Source: Iodobacter ciconiae
GTDB taxonomy: Bacteria; Pseudomonadota; Gammaproteobacteria; Burkholderiales; Chitinibacteraceae
DNA length: 64,000 bases
Direction: 5' to 3'
Assembly: GCF_003952345.1 (NCBI RefSeq)
Contig: NZ_CP034433.1
Coordinates: 2,914,001 to 2,978,000 of the forward strand
Position 1 is the stretch's first letter, and each line of letters opens with the position of its first letter. Both the position numbers and the translations under genes were made by a program. The notes below the pieces were generated by a model. It saw only the letters and a program-made list of their open reading frames with translations, searched no databases and was not told the DNA's origin. This document shows positions 9,050 through 18,941 of the stretch, piece after piece.

Positions 9050-9367
9050 TCAAAATTCAAAAATAACCCAACGTGGCACAGACAAATTACTGCTACCCAG
9101 ATCATCACTACGATCAAAGCGCCCCTGCCCTTCCTTATCAATCAGAAAATAGGGCAGGCCGACTTTCGGGGAGACTTTCACCATATAAAGCTTTCCCCTG
9201 ATACGATATTCGGCAATTGTCACATCATTTTTTTCAATCACACGAATTTCCGGAGCTTCAAGCACCTTTGCTTCGCTTTCAGTTGCAGGCAAAGGCGGCG
9301 GCGCATCGCTGGGAGCCGCAGCATACACAGAACTGCTCAATAAAAAACAAAATAAGATAGGGCGCAT
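9050..9367 (-). CDS. Exported DUF2782-family protein
   Basis: Small exported protein of unknown function, 105 residues. The start at 9367 (MRPILFCFLLSSSVYAA) is chosen because AAAGGA lies just upstream and because it gives a clean signal peptide; a longer in-frame start at 9460 would bury that peptide. After a proline-rich linker (DAPPPLPA) the conserved part reads APEIRVIEKNDVTIAEYRI, MVKVSPKVGLPYFLID and ends PRWVIFEF. Proteins of this family commonly lie beside thrB and polA in betaproteobacteria, as here. The envelope role is unknown. Confidence 0.85.
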   Translation of the reverse strand: MRPILFCFLLSSSVYAAAPSDAPPPLPATESEAKVLEAPEIRVIEKNDVTIAEYRIRGKLYMVKVSPKVGLPYFLIDKEGQGRFDRSDDLGSSNLSVPRWVIFEF

Positions 9368-9707
9368 TTGATTTCCTTTTAAAGCCGGCTCAGGCCGCCA
9401 GCCCAGTCTGAGTTTCTTATTTATACCAGCCTTTAATTTGTAGAAATGGTCGCAATGCACAAGCTCATCACCACCATTGTCTGTGCTACAAACCGCCGGA
9501 AATTTGACGTATACATCAAAGTGATTATGAAATAAATGTCAGCAGTGACATACTTAAACTGACAGATAAAAACAGCGATTCAATGGCTTAAGCCTTATAA
9601 TACGCTGGATTCAACATCATTTTGAATAAATCCAAACCAAACACTTCTTGCTCAAGCACTAAGCAAGCAGCTATTTTTCTTACATCAAGTATAGAGAGTT
9701 TCACCGC
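9368..9707. other. Divergent intergenic region, DUF2782/thrB versus polA
   Basis: 340 bases between two divergent genes, so both promoters should lie here. A TATAAT hexamer at 9596-9601 could be the -10 of polA, but there is no good -35 at 16-18 bases. No RNA gene, repeat or further ORF was found. Confidence 0.4.
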
Positions 9708-12479
9708 ATGGCGACCCTGCTTTTAATTGACGGCTCTTCCTACCTTTACCGAGCCTTCCATGCGATCCGCGATCTGGCGGCACCAGACGGCACGCCCACC
9801 AATGCACTGTACGGCTTTGTTAATATGCTGAAAAAGCTACGTCAGCAAACACCTGCCGACTATATCGCCTGCGTATTTGATGCCAAGGGCAAAACCTTTC
9901 GTGATGATTTATATAGCGAATACAAAGCGCAACGCCCATCCATGCCCGACGAATTACGGGTGCAGATCGAGCCCATTCACGCTGCGGTGAAAGCATTTGG
10001 TATCAAGATACTGATGGTCGATGGTGTAGAAGCTGACGATGTGATTGGCACACTTGCAAGCTGGGGCACAGAACACGGTATTACTACCATTATGTCGACT
10101 GGTGATAAAGACATGGCTCAGCTGGTTAATCAGTATGTGCGTATCGAAAACTCGATGACCGAAGAAGTGCTTGATACCGAAGGCGTAATCAATAAATTTG
10201 GCGTGCGGCCCGAGCAAATTGTCGATTATCTGGCTCTGATTGGCGATACCGTAGATAACGTACCTGGTGTTCCAAAATGTGGCCCGAAAACTGCACAAAA
10301 ATGGCTAACAGAATATCAAAACCTTGACGCAATCATGGCCAATGCAGACTCAATAAAAGGCGTCGTCGGCGAAAATTTACGCAAAACGCTGGAATGGCTG
10401 CCCATGGCCAGGCAGCTGGTCACCATTAAATGTGATCTTGATTTAAGTGCGGATCTGCCTCAGCAATTTGCCGATCTGGTACCACAAAGTGAAGACTGGA
10501 ACACCCTGCTGGGAATTTTCCGCCAGGCCAATTTCCGCAGCTGGATTCGTGAAGCCGAAAGCAAAACCGCTGCGCCGATACCAGCCAGTGATGATTTATT
10601 CAGCCTGATTGCCAGCCCATCAGCAGAACCTGCAAGCAGCGCCCCCGCCCTTGATGCCCCTGCCGAACGCTCCCCTGTCGAGCGCAATTACCAAACTATC
10701 CTGACAGATGCCGAGTTAGACGGCTGGCTGAGCCAGCTGCTGGCCGCGCCCATCGTATCTCTCGATACCGAAACCACCGGTTTGGATGCCTTAAACTCGC
10801 AAATTGTCGGCATGTCATTTTGCATAGAGCAAGGCCACGCCGCCTACCTGCCACTCGCCCACCGCGGGCCGGATGCCGTAGATCAATTGCCACTGGATGC
10901 GACCCTTGCCAAGCTCAAGCCTTGGCTGGAATCGGCCAGCCATAAAAAACTCGGCCAGAATTTAAAATTTGATCAGCATATTTTTGCCAATCACGGCATC
11001 GCGCTGGCCGGAGTCGAAGACGATACCCTTTTGATGTCCTATGTGCTGGCCAGCCATGAAAAACACAATATGGACGCACAGGCCGAGAGAGAGCTAGGCG
11101 TTGCAACGATTAAGTTTGAAGAGTTGTGTGGCAAAGGGGCCAAGCAGATTGGCTTTGATGAAGTCGCCGTAGACATCGCCAGTACATATGCTGCAGAAGA
11201 TGCCGATATTACTCTGCAACTGGCCCATGCCATGTTGCCACGCCTGAGCGGCGGGCTGGCCCATGTGTACCGAGAAATCGAAATGCCATCGCGCAGCATC
11301 CTGTTTGAAATGGAGCGCACCGGCGTCATGCTTGACAGCCATAAGCTCAACCAGCAAAGCCACGAAATTGGCCTGCGCCTTCTGGAGCTTGAACAAAGCG
11401 CTTACGATTTGGCTGGCCAGCCATTTAATCTCTCCAGCCCCAAGCAAATTGGCGAGATTTTCTTCGAGCAGCTCAAGTTGCCAGTGATTAAAAAAACCCC
11501 GAAGGGCGCGCCGTCTACCGATGAAGAAGTGCTGCAAGAGCTGGCAAAGGATTTCCCGCTGCCCAAAGTGCTGCTCGAACACCGCTCGCTGTCCAAGCTG
11601 AAATCTACTTACACTGACAAGCTGCCGCTGATGGTCAATCCGCGTACCGGCCGTGTGCACACCAGCTACAACCAGACCGTGGCAATTACGGGGCGCCTAA
11701 GTTCCAGCGAGCCCAATCTGCAAAATATCCCGATCAAAAGCATGGAAGGCCGCAAGATTCGTGAAGCCTTTATCGCCCCCAAAGGCTGGCAAATTATGTC
11801 TGCCGATTACTCGCAAATCGAGCTGCGCATTATGGCGCATCTGTCTGGTGACGAGGCGATGATTGCGGCGTTTAATTCAGGAGAAGACATCCACCGCACC
11901 ACCGCTGCCGAAGTGTTTGCCGTAGCACTTGATCAAGTCAGCAGCGAGCAGCGCCGCTACGCCAAAAGCATTAACTTTGGCCTGATTTACGGCATGGGTG
12001 TGTTTGGCCTGGCAGCCCAGCTGGAAATCCCGCGCGATGCAGCTAAAAACTTTATCGACCGCTACTTTGCTCGCTTTCAGGGTGTGGCCAGATATATGGA
12101 AAACATCCGCGCCAGCGCCAAAGAATATGGCTATGTAGAAACAGTATTTGGCCGCCGCCTCTGGCTGCCGGAAATCAAATCTGCCAACGCCGCCCGCCGC
12201 GCCGGAGCAGAACGCGCCGCCATTAATGCACCGATGCAGGGCACAGCCGCAGATTTAATTAAACTGGCCATGATTAATGTGGCCGATTGGATTAAAGAAA
12301 AAGGCTTGAAAAGCCGTTTAATTATGCAGGTACACGATGAACTCGTGCTGGAAGTACCCGACGACGAGATCGGCATGATGCAAAAAGAGCTGCCTCTCAG
12401 AATGGCCGCAGCCGCCAAGCTCACCGTACCCTTACACGCCGAAGTAGGAGTGGGCCTGAACTGGGAAGAAGCTCATTAA
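9708..12479 (+). CDS. polA: DNA polymerase I
   Basis: Repair and Okazaki-fragment-processing polymerase, 923 residues, usual full length. Order: 5'-3' exonuclease domain (1 to about 290; LLIDGSSYLYRAFHA at the start, EADDVIGTLA, GVPGVPKCGPKTAQKW-like helix-hairpin-helix region), a variable linker rich in Ala/Pro (about 290-325), a 3'-5' exonuclease domain with the DxE motif intact (VSLDTETTGLD, near 350), and the family A polymerase domain with motif A ADYSQIELR (near 698), motif B RRYAKSINFGLIYG (near 748) and motif C VHDEL (near 875). Proofreading and polymerase sites both look active. Single gene, divergent from thrB. Confidence 0.98.
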   Translation: MATLLLIDGSSYLYRAFHAIRDLAAPDGTPTNALYGFVNMLKKLRQQTPADYIACVFDAKGKTFRDDLYSEYKAQRPSMPDELRVQIEPIHAAVKAFGIKILMVDGVEADDVIGTLASWGTEHGITTIMSTGDKDMAQLVNQYVRIENSMTEEVLDTEGVINKFGVRPEQIVDYLALIGDTVDNVPGVPKCGPKTAQKWLTEYQNLDAIMANADSIKGVVGENLRKTLEWLPMARQLVTIKCDLDLSADLPQQFADLVPQSEDWNTLLGIFRQANFRSWIREAESKTAAPIPASDDLFSLIASPSAEPASSAPALDAPAERSPVERNYQTILTDAELDGWLSQLLAAPIVSLDTETTGLDALNSQIVGMSFCIEQGHAAYLPLAHRGPDAVDQLPLDATLAKLKPWLESASHKKLGQNLKFDQHIFANHGIALAGVEDDTLLMSYVLASHEKHNMDAQAERELGVATIKFEELCGKGAKQIGFDEVAVDIASTYAAEDADITLQLAHAMLPRLSGGLAHVYREIEMPSRSILFEMERTGVMLDSHKLNQQSHEIGLRLLELEQSAYDLAGQPFNLSSPKQIGEIFFEQLKLPVIKKTPKGAPSTDEEVLQELAKDFPLPKVLLEHRSLSKLKSTYTDKLPLMVNPRTGRVHTSYNQTVAITGRLSSSEPNLQNIPIKSMEGRKIREAFIAPKGWQIMSADYSQIELRIMAHLSGDEAMIAAFNSGEDIHRTTAAEVFAVALDQVSSEQRRYAKSINFGLIYGMGVFGLAAQLEIPRDAAKNFIDRYFARFQGVARYMENIRASAKEYGYVETVFGRRLWLPEIKSANAARRAGAERAAINAPMQGTAADLIKLAMINVADWIKEKGLKSRLIMQVHDELVLEVPDDEIGMMQKELPLRMAAAAKLTVPLHAEVGVGLNWEEAH

Positions 12480-12578
12480 CTCTGACGCGCTCTTTGTCAG
12501 CCTTCAGTAAATAGTCTACAGTCCAGCTACGACGCTCCCTATACAGCTAACTTGGCATTAGAACAGATAACACAATTG

Positions 12579-14570
12579 ATGATGATAAACCCCTCTTCTC
12601 TCAAGCCGCAATTTGGATGGAAAATGCTGTGCCTTACACTGGCAATCAGTGAGCCGGCGGCCGCTCTGACACTGGGAGAACTAACCGTCCAATCTGCCGT
12701 CGGTCAACGCTTTCGCGGTAAAGTAAGCTATCAACTTTCCCCTACAGATGACCCGGCTGAAGAGTGCAGCAAACTAAGTATCATCGCTCCAAATGATGAA
12801 CTGCCCGGACTGGGGCCTGCCTCCCTGCGCCTGCAAAGCAAAGAGCGTGGTGGAGAAATTCTGATTCAATCTGCCAACATCGTATTTGAGCCAATAACCA
12901 GCTTCAATATAAAAATGGAGTGTAAAGGTCAACAACTGCAACGCAGCTACACTGTGTTTTTAGACCCTGCACCACTTACACCGCCAACTGTTGCTGAAGA
13001 GCCGCCTCCTTCGGCAGCTCGCCCTACAGAAAACATTGCACCAAGCCGCCCGCAACGCACAGCAAAACCACTAAAAACCAGTAAAGCCACAGAAAGCCAA
13101 ACAACGACAGCCCGTAATCATTCATCTAAACCTGCCGAAATAGCTCAGCCTCTGCCCGCTGGCAATGGGCAATTACGCATCGAAAGCGAATTAAGCTTTA
13201 AAAATCAGCCTCCGGCCGTGCTCAGCCCTGAAGAACTGAAAATCAAAATTGAGACAATACAAAGCTTACAGGAGCAGCTTCAGTCAGAAATGATCCGCTT
13301 GCAACAATCGATGTTGCAGCTGCAAGCCCTAAATGACAGTGCAGGCCCCGTTTCGGCAAGCAATATCAGTCCCGAGCCTACCCCCGCCCCTTCTGCCAGC
13401 CTAAACATCAGCAAAATCGCGCCACCAAAGCCTTCTAAAGCCCCGGTAGTGGAACCCATACCCCCAAAGCGCGTAAAAACAGAGGACTCCACAGGCTGGT
13501 GGATGGCCGCCGTACTCGCACTGCTGGCTGTTGCAGCGGGTGCCGGTTTATGGCTGCGCCGCCATCAGCGAAATACCTGGGATACGGATGCAGAAAGCTC
13601 CATTTCCAATATCCAGCGGACTGGTCAGAAAATCATAAAACCTGCAAATGCAATGGAAGAGCATTCGCTTTTCCGGCATAGCCAGCTGTTTTACGGCGGT
13701 ATTGAAGTTCAGGAAGAAGAAGACGGCAGCGCCACACTGGAGCGAGCGCAATTGCTGGTGGCCCAAGGTGAAACGGATCAGGCAATCGAGCTTCTCTACC
13801 AAACCATTGACGAAAACGAAGCGGACAACGAGCCGTGGCTGCTGCTGTTCCGGGTATTGCGTCAGCAGGGCATGAAAACCGAATACGCCCAGCTGGCCAG
13901 ACGCTTCCATGATTTGGGAGCCGATGCAGACGACTGGGCGCTGGTCCGCAATATTGGCCACCGTCTGGATCCGGAAAACCCGCTCTACAGCACGCATGAA
14001 ACCGATATTGAAATCAGTATTGAACCCGCTGCCGAGCAAGAAACAGCAGAAGCTGCCAGCCCTTCTGAGGCTATGCCCCAGACTATCGAGCCCGTCGCTG
14101 CCGAGCCCTTAAGCGATCAGGACGCTTTGCTGATGGAGTTTTTATCGCCGGTTGAAGAAGAACGCACCGTACAACGTACGGATGCCAGATCAGCACCACA
14201 AGTTATTTCGCTTGATCTGCCACCACTGGAATTCTCTCTGCCTGAAACCAATAACAGCGCTCTGGATATTTCATTACTTAGTGATGAAGAAACAATCGAA
14301 GCCTCTATGCCGCTTGAACACGCTGAGGAAGTAGAAATGTCGGTGCCGTTTGAAAAAATAACGCCCATACCATCCGAATTATTGCTCTCGTTTGAAAAAA
14401 CAGAACACATAAATATCGAGCCTTCAATAGACTTTGAAATAGCCGAACCGGTAGAAATAGAATCCCCCTTGTCCCATGAAGAAGCCCAAGCAATTGAAGA
14501 AATAGACCTGGTGGAATTAGAAATCGATCAACTACCTCCACCCGCGCACTTCGAACCACGTAAACACTGA
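12579..14570 (+). CDS. FimV-like inner-membrane protein
   Basis: Probable polar/pilus-associated protein of the FimV/HubP group, about 663 residues from ATG 12579 (an in-frame TTG at 12552 is an alternative; neither has a strong ribosome binding site). A hydrophobic export signal leads into the FimV N-terminal domain (LTLGELTVQSAVGQRFRGKV), followed by a Pro/Ala/Ser-rich periplasmic region, a coiled coil near residues 210-250, a membrane helix (WWMAAVLALLAVAAGAGLWL, near 310), then a cytoplasmic TPR-like segment (RAQLLVAQGETDQAIELLYQ) and a very acidic tail with loosely repeated SFEK/FEIAEP motifs. No peptidoglycan-binding LysM motif is obvious. Role in type IV pili or twitching is inferred from family. 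Confidence 0.75.
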   Translation: MMINPSSLKPQFGWKMLCLTLAISEPAAALTLGELTVQSAVGQRFRGKVSYQLSPTDDPAEECSKLSIIAPNDELPGLGPASLRLQSKERGGEILIQSANIVFEPITSFNIKMECKGQQLQRSYTVFLDPAPLTPPTVAEEPPPSAARPTENIAPSRPQRTAKPLKTSKATESQTTTARNHSSKPAEIAQPLPAGNGQLRIESELSFKNQPPAVLSPEELKIKIETIQSLQEQLQSEMIRLQQSMLQLQALNDSAGPVSASNISPEPTPAPSASLNISKIAPPKPSKAPVVEPIPPKRVKTEDSTGWWMAAVLALLAVAAGAGLWLRRHQRNTWDTDAESSISNIQRTGQKIIKPANAMEEHSLFRHSQLFYGGIEVQEEEDGSATLERAQLLVAQGETDQAIELLYQTIDENEADNEPWLLLFRVLRQQGMKTEYAQLARRFHDLGADADDWALVRNIGHRLDPENPLYSTHETDIEISIEPAAEQETAEAASPSEAMPQTIEPVAAEPLSDQDALLMEFLSPVEEERTVQRTDARSAPQVISLDLPPLEFSLPETNNSALDISLLSDEETIEASMPLEHAEEVEMSVPFEKITPIPSELLLSFEKTEHINIEPSIDFEIAEPVEIESPLSHEEAQAIEEIDLVELEIDQLPPPAHFEPRKH

Positions 14571-14637
14571 AGCCAACCTGGCCTTCAGCTGATGATAGAA
14601 TGCGTTCCTATATGCACTCACGCTAAAGGATACGCAA

Positions 14638-15582
14638 GTGACTGAACCTAACCGCCTTGTTATCGCTACCCGCGAAAGCCCGCTTGCGCTCTGGCAGGCC
14701 AACCACGTTAAGGCGCGGCTTGAGGCGCTTTACCCTGGACTTCAGGTTGAATTACTCGGCATGACCACACAGGGTGACCGGATTTTAGACGTAACCCTGA
14801 ATAAAATTGGCGGCAAGGGGCTATTTGTCAAAGAGCTGGAAACGGCCATCAGCGAAGGCCGTGCAGACATTGCCGTGCATTCAATGAAAGACGTGCCGAT
14901 GGTTTTACCCGAAGGCTTCACACTGGCCGCCATTGGCGAGCGGGAAGACCCCCGTGATGCTTTTGTCTCCAATCAATACGATTCACTTGATCAATTAACC
15001 GCTGGCTGTGTCGTTGGCACATCCAGCCTGCGCCGCGAATCACAATTACGCGCACGCTTTCCGCATCTGGTCATTAAGCCTTTACGCGGCAATGTGGGCA
15101 CTCGTTTGGGTAAGCTCGATGCCGGTGAATACGATGCAATTATCCTGGCCTCGGCAGGGCTGATTCGCCTGGGATTGGCCAGCCGGATTAAAAGTGCTAT
15201 TTCCCCTGATGACAGCCTGCCCTCTCCTGGCCAGGGTGCGCTGGGTATTGAGGTACGCAGTGACCGTAGCGATTTAATCTCGTTGCTAACCCCGTTTAAT
15301 CACCCGGCAACAGCGGCGTGTGTTACAGCAGAGCGCTCTTTGTCCCGCCGTCTGGGTGGCTCCTGCCAGATTCCATTGGGTGCTTTTGCCGAAGAAGATG
15401 ATGGCTTTTTGCGCCTGCGTGCCTTTATTGCCAACCCGGATGGCAGCGATATTATCTATGCCGAAGGCAATGGCTCTTTAGCTGCAGCCAATGGCTTAGG
15501 CTTACAGGTAGCCGAGCTGCTGTGCACCGAAGGCGCAACCGAGATTCTGAAGAGTCTGGCTGCAGCTGCTGCCGCAGAATAA
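14638..15582 (+). CDS. hemC: Porphobilinogen deaminase
   Basis: Joins four porphobilinogens to hydroxymethylbilane in haem biosynthesis, cytoplasmic, 314 residues. Starts at GTG 14638, seven bases after AAAGGA. Visible: [17 protein letters not shown] at the N-terminus, [20 protein letters not shown] (catalytic Asp), [21 protein letters not shown], and the dipyrromethane-cofactor cysteine in [10 protein letters not shown] (about Cys243). First gene of a hemC-hemD-hemX-hemY operon with overlapping ends. Confidence 0.97.
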   Translation: MTEPNRLVIATRESPLALWQANHVKARLEALYPGLQVELLGMTTQGDRILDVTLNKIGGKGLFVKELETAISEGRADIAVHSMKDVPMVLPEGFTLAAIGEREDPRDAFVSNQYDSLDQLTAGCVVGTSSLRRESQLRARFPHLVIKPLRGNVGTRLGKLDAGEYDAIILASAGLIRLGLASRIKSAISPDDSLPSPGQGALGIEVRSDRSDLISLLTPFNHPATAACVTAERSLSRRLGGSCQIPLGAFAEEDDGFLRLRAFIANPDGSDIIYAEGNGSLAAANGLGLQVAELLCTEGATEILKSLAAAAAAE

Positions 15583-16355
15583 TGCAAATACTGAGCGGCC
15601 TGCGCCTGTGGGTTACGCGTCCCAGCCAGCAAGCGGCAGATTTGGTCAATCTGCTGCATGCCGCGGGCGCTGAGGTACTGCCCCTGCCCCTGCTCGAAAT
15701 CGCCCCGCCAGCCGACCTTGCGCCACTGCAATTTGCACTGGCAAATATCGGACAATTTGATTTGGCTGTTTTTATCAGCCCGTCTGCACTTGATGCCGTA
15801 TTTGCCCGGTTACCCGGCCCCTGGCCGCAAAATTTACCAGTGGCAGTAGTAGGGCCAGGCAGCGAGCGACGGGCAAGGGCACTCGGGGTTCAGGATATTA
15901 TCTGCCCCGCCTCACAATTTGATAGCGAAGGCCTGCTGCAAGAAGCCAGAATGCAGTCTTTAGCGGGCAAAAAGCTGGTGTTATTTCGTGGAAATGGCGG
16001 ACGTGAATTATTACCAAGTGCCTTACAAGAGCGTGGTGCACTGCTGACCCTGATTACCGCCTACCAAAGACAGCCTCCCCGCTTTGATCTGGACCATTTA
16101 ACCAGCCAATTAGACAGGGGTTGTGATGGCATCATCATATCCAGCTCCGAAGCAGCGCAACACTTATTCCAGCTAGCTGGAGGCGAGGCGCTGCAAGCGT
16201 TACAATCACGCATATATTTCGTACCTCATCCACGTATTGCACAGACGCTGATCGCCTTGGGTGCAAAACAAATAGAACTTACGGATGCGGGGGATAGCGG
16301 CATTTTGCATGGCATCTGTCTGCACTTCACAAAACCCCGCCAGGAATCAAGATGA
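15582..16355 (+). CDS. hemD: Uroporphyrinogen-III synthase
   Basis: Cyclises hydroxymethylbilane with inversion of ring D. Start ATG 15582 overlaps the hemC stop by one base (TAATG), giving 257 residues beginning [18 protein letters not shown]. The typical weakly conserved family features are present: VTRP near the start, SPSALDAVFARL, VAVVGPGSERRARALG, LLFRGNGGRELL-like segment and IIISSSEAAQHLF. The stop overlaps hemX by four bases. Confidence 0.93.
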   Translation: MQILSGLRLWVTRPSQQAADLVNLLHAAGAEVLPLPLLEIAPPADLAPLQFALANIGQFDLAVFISPSALDAVFARLPGPWPQNLPVAVVGPGSERRARALGVQDIICPASQFDSEGLLQEARMQSLAGKKLVLFRGNGGRELLPSALQERGALLTLITAYQRQPPRFDLDHLTSQLDRGCDGIIISSSEAAQHLFQLAGGEALQALQSRIYFVPHPRIAQTLIALGAKQIELTDAGDSGILHGICLHFTKPRQESR

Positions 16356-17392
16356 CTCAGGATACTTCACAAGACTCGCTCGCAGCGACACTACAAACGC
16401 CTAGCCGTCGCTTCGTTCCTCAGGCCGCTATTGTGCTCAGCTGCGTAGCCATCATCGCGGCTGCGGGTGTCTGGCTGTATCAGCAGCAGGCCATGGAGCA
16501 ATTCAAGCTGGACATCAGCCGCCAGCTGGCTGCCAATAAAAACAGCACGGTGGAATTTAGCAAACAGCTGGCAGGCAGTGCCAAACTATACGAGCAATTT
16601 GCTACCAAGCTTTCGCTGCTTGAAGCAAAGCAGGCTGAGTCACTCAGCCAGCAGCAAGCGCTAAATAATATGTATGAAGCGCTTACCCATAACGAAACAC
16701 ATCGTGCGCTTTCCGAAATAGAGCAAATTCTGGGCTTTGCCAGCCAGCAGTTACAATTGGGCGGCAATGTCAATGGCGCACTGCTTGCGCTGACAAATAT
16801 CGACCAGAAACTTGCACAACTTAATCGCCCCGAACTGATCAGCCTGCGTCAGAGCATTACCCGGGATATTGATACCCTGAAAGCACTGCCCTATGTGGAT
16901 ATTATCGGCATCAGCGTCAAGCTGGATAGTCTGATCAAAGGGCTGCAAGACTTACCTCTGTCTATTGATGGCTACCGCCAGCCGCCCGCTGCAATAAAAG
17001 CATCGACCAGCAGTACCGCCTTGGTCAAATTTTCGGATGAAATCTGGCAACAACTTAAACAACTCATCCAGATCCGCCGCATGGATAAGCCGGAAGCCAT
17101 GCTGCTGTCCCCGGAACAAAGTTTTTTCTTACGTGAAAACATCAAGCTAAGGCTGCTGGATGCCCGCATATCCCTGCTGCTCAAGGACAAAACCAGCTAC
17201 AACAGCGATCTCACGGCAGCCCTGCGTTATCTGGAACAATATTTCGATAAAAAAGCACCGCAAACTGCTGCATCCATCGCCACACTCAAGCAATTAGCAG
17301 CACAGGATCTGGCAATTCAATTGCCCGAATTAGGCAGTAGCCTGGCGGCAGTACGCAGCGCCCGCACCATTGCAGAAAGGGCCAAGCAATGA
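16352..17392 (+). CDS. hemX: HemX-like membrane-anchored protein
   Basis: 346 residues. One N-terminal membrane helix (about 22-43) and a helical periplasmic part starting with a coiled coil (about 45-100, rich in Gln, Glu and Ala). It belongs to the group annotated as uroporphyrin-III C-methyltransferase HemX, but no SAM-binding motif is visible and the methyltransferase label is probably historical. Its position between hemD and hemY with 4-base overlaps on both sides indicates translational coupling. The exact role in tetrapyrrole synthesis is not established. Confidence 0.9.
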   Translation: MTQDTSQDSLAATLQTPSRRFVPQAAIVLSCVAIIAAAGVWLYQQQAMEQFKLDISRQLAANKNSTVEFSKQLAGSAKLYEQFATKLSLLEAKQAESLSQQQALNNMYEALTHNETHRALSEIEQILGFASQQLQLGGNVNGALLALTNIDQKLAQLNRPELISLRQSITRDIDTLKALPYVDIIGISVKLDSLIKGLQDLPLSIDGYRQPPAAIKASTSSTALVKFSDEIWQQLKQLIQIRRMDKPEAMLLSPEQSFFLRENIKLRLLDARISLLLKDKTSYNSDLTAALRYLEQYFDKKAPQTAASIATLKQLAAQDLAIQLPELGSSLAAVRSARTIAERAKQ

Positions 17393-18594
17393 GAATTTTA
17401 CTCTGGATCATTGCCTTATTTGCGCTGGCCGTAGGCCTTACCCTGTTTGCCCAGCTCAATACCGGCTATGTGTTGCTTTTCCTGCCGCCACGGCGTATTG
17501 AAATTTCGCTGAATGTATTTGTGATACTGATGCTGCTCACCGTTGCCCTGCTGTATATGCTGCTGCGTGTTGTTGCAGAGCTGGGCGGCCTTCCGCACAA
17601 AGTAAAGCAATACCGTGAACGCCAGCAAAGAGATGCCTCAATTCAGCTGGAACGTGAGGCACGCCTGGCGTTTTTTGAAGGCCGCTATCAACGGGCAGAG
17701 CGCCTGGCAGGCGAAGCCCTCAATAACAGCGAAAATAATGACGCTTTTGCAGTCAATGCGCTGCTTGCCAGCCGTGCCTCGCATCAAATGCGTGATTTTG
17801 CCCGCCGCGATCAGTATCTGGAGAAACTCCAGCAACGCTTTGGTAATCAGCACTTAGCTGCAGCAATGATGGCCGGAGAGTTATATCTGGATGAGCGCCG
17901 CTACACCGATGCAGGCAATGCCCTTGCCGCAGCAAGACAAATCTCGCCCAAGCTTACCGCAGCCCTGCAGCTTGAGCTGCGTTTACGCCTGCGTGAAGAA
18001 AACCCGGATGCTGTGCTACGCCTGGTAGAGCAACTGGCAAAAAGCGAAGCCGTAGATGCCGAACAAGCCAGACGCATCCGCAACCAGGCTTATCTGCTCA
18101 GGCTGAAACAGCAGCCTTTATCAAGCCATCAGCTCAAAGACTGGTGGAATAAACTGCCAGCCAGCGACAAAGGATTACCGCTGCTGGTAGAGGCCGTTGC
18201 AGACAGCTACAAAAATCAGGGCGAGCCTGCTCTGGCACGCAGCTTACTGGAAGAAACCCTTAGAAATGAATGGTCCAGCACGCTGGCTGGCCGCTACGGC
18301 TCGCTGGGCTTAAGCGGGGAAGCTTTAATTTCCCAGCTTCAACAGGCAGAGCTGTGGCTTAAACAGCACCCGAAAGATCATTTACTGCTGCTGACGCTTG
18401 GCAGGCTTTGCCGGGCCAGCGCACTTTGGGGTAAAGCACAAACCTATCTGGAAGCCAGTATTGCGGTGCACCCGACTGCCGTGGCTCATTCAGAGCTGGC
18501 GGAGCTACTTGCTTCACTGGATAAAAATGATGCCGCCAGCCGGCATTACCGGGCCAGCCTGGCACTGGCTTTGCCACAAGCCAGCTTGCTTTAA
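17389..18594 (+). CDS. hemY: HemY-family TPR membrane protein
   Basis: 401 residues with two membrane helices (about 1-20 and 38-62) and a helical repeat region of TPR type through the rest (AFFEGRYQRAERLAGEAL; LYLDERRYTDAGNALAAARQ; LARSLLEETLRNEW). This is the proteobacterial HemY found after hemX, unrelated to the Bacillus protoporphyrinogen oxidase of the same name. Starts in a 4-base overlap with hemX and closes the hem operon. Function is inferred from context only. Confidence 0.92.
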   Translation: MRILLWIIALFALAVGLTLFAQLNTGYVLLFLPPRRIEISLNVFVILMLLTVALLYMLLRVVAELGGLPHKVKQYRERQQRDASIQLEREARLAFFEGRYQRAERLAGEALNNSENNDAFAVNALLASRASHQMRDFARRDQYLEKLQQRFGNQHLAAAMMAGELYLDERRYTDAGNALAAARQISPKLTAALQLELRLRLREENPDAVLRLVEQLAKSEAVDAEQARRIRNQAYLLRLKQQPLSSHQLKDWWNKLPASDKGLPLLVEAVADSYKNQGEPALARSLLEETLRNEWSSTLAGRYGSLGLSGEALISQLQQAELWLKQHPKDHLLLLTLGRLCRASALWGKAQTYLEASIAVHPTAVAHSELAELLASLDKNDAASRHYRASLALALPQASLL

Positions 18595-18604
18595 AAAAAC
18601 ACGT

Positions 18605-18640
18605 GGCAAAAAAAACGGCTGCATCGATTGCAGCCGTTTT
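18605..18640 (-). terminator. Strong terminator between hemY and a small ORF
   Basis: A perfect 12-bp stem AAAACGGCTGCA (18612-18623) with TGCAGCCGTTTT (18629-18640) and a 5-base loop. On the minus strand it is followed by eight T; on the plus strand only by TTTTG. It thus serves the minus-strand small gene best and may also stop hemY transcription. Confidence 0.88.
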
Positions 18641-18646
18641 GCATAT

Positions 18647-18805
18647 TTAACCCTTATTGTTCTGAGGCAGTGGCAGTACCGTTTTTTTCTCATCAGAAAA
18701 AGAAACCCATGAAAATGGAGCAGCTTCCTTATTACGCTCAAAAAAATCAGGCTCAATATAGCCAGAGGGTGCAGCAGGTTTGCGAACTTGAGTATGAGTT
18801 AGCAT
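18647..18805 (-). CDS. Small hypothetical protein, 52 residues
   Basis: Short frame from ATG 18805 to TAA 18647. The protein starts MLTHTQVRKPAAPSGYIEP, continues DFFERNKEAAPFSWVSFS and ends LPLPQNNKG. It is soluble, with no membrane segment, and its composition looks like real coding sequence (balanced charges, aromatic residues, no low-complexity stretch). GGGGG lies about ten bases upstream of the start as a possible ribosome binding site, and a strong terminator begins seven bases after the stop. It lies 136 bases downstream of sixA on the same strand. No family recognised. Confidence 0.6.
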   Translation of the reverse strand: MLTHTQVRKPAAPSGYIEPDFFERNKEAAPFSWVSFSDEKKTVLPLPQNNKG

Positions 18806-18941
18806 TTTATTGCCCCCGATTAATTTGCGTTAAAATATTACTCAACAATAACACAATGCATTAATACGATTGCTCGAATACCACCCCAAACAAAAGACAG
18901 ACTTTCTATTTAAGCAGCAGTACATTCTAATTAAACAACGA

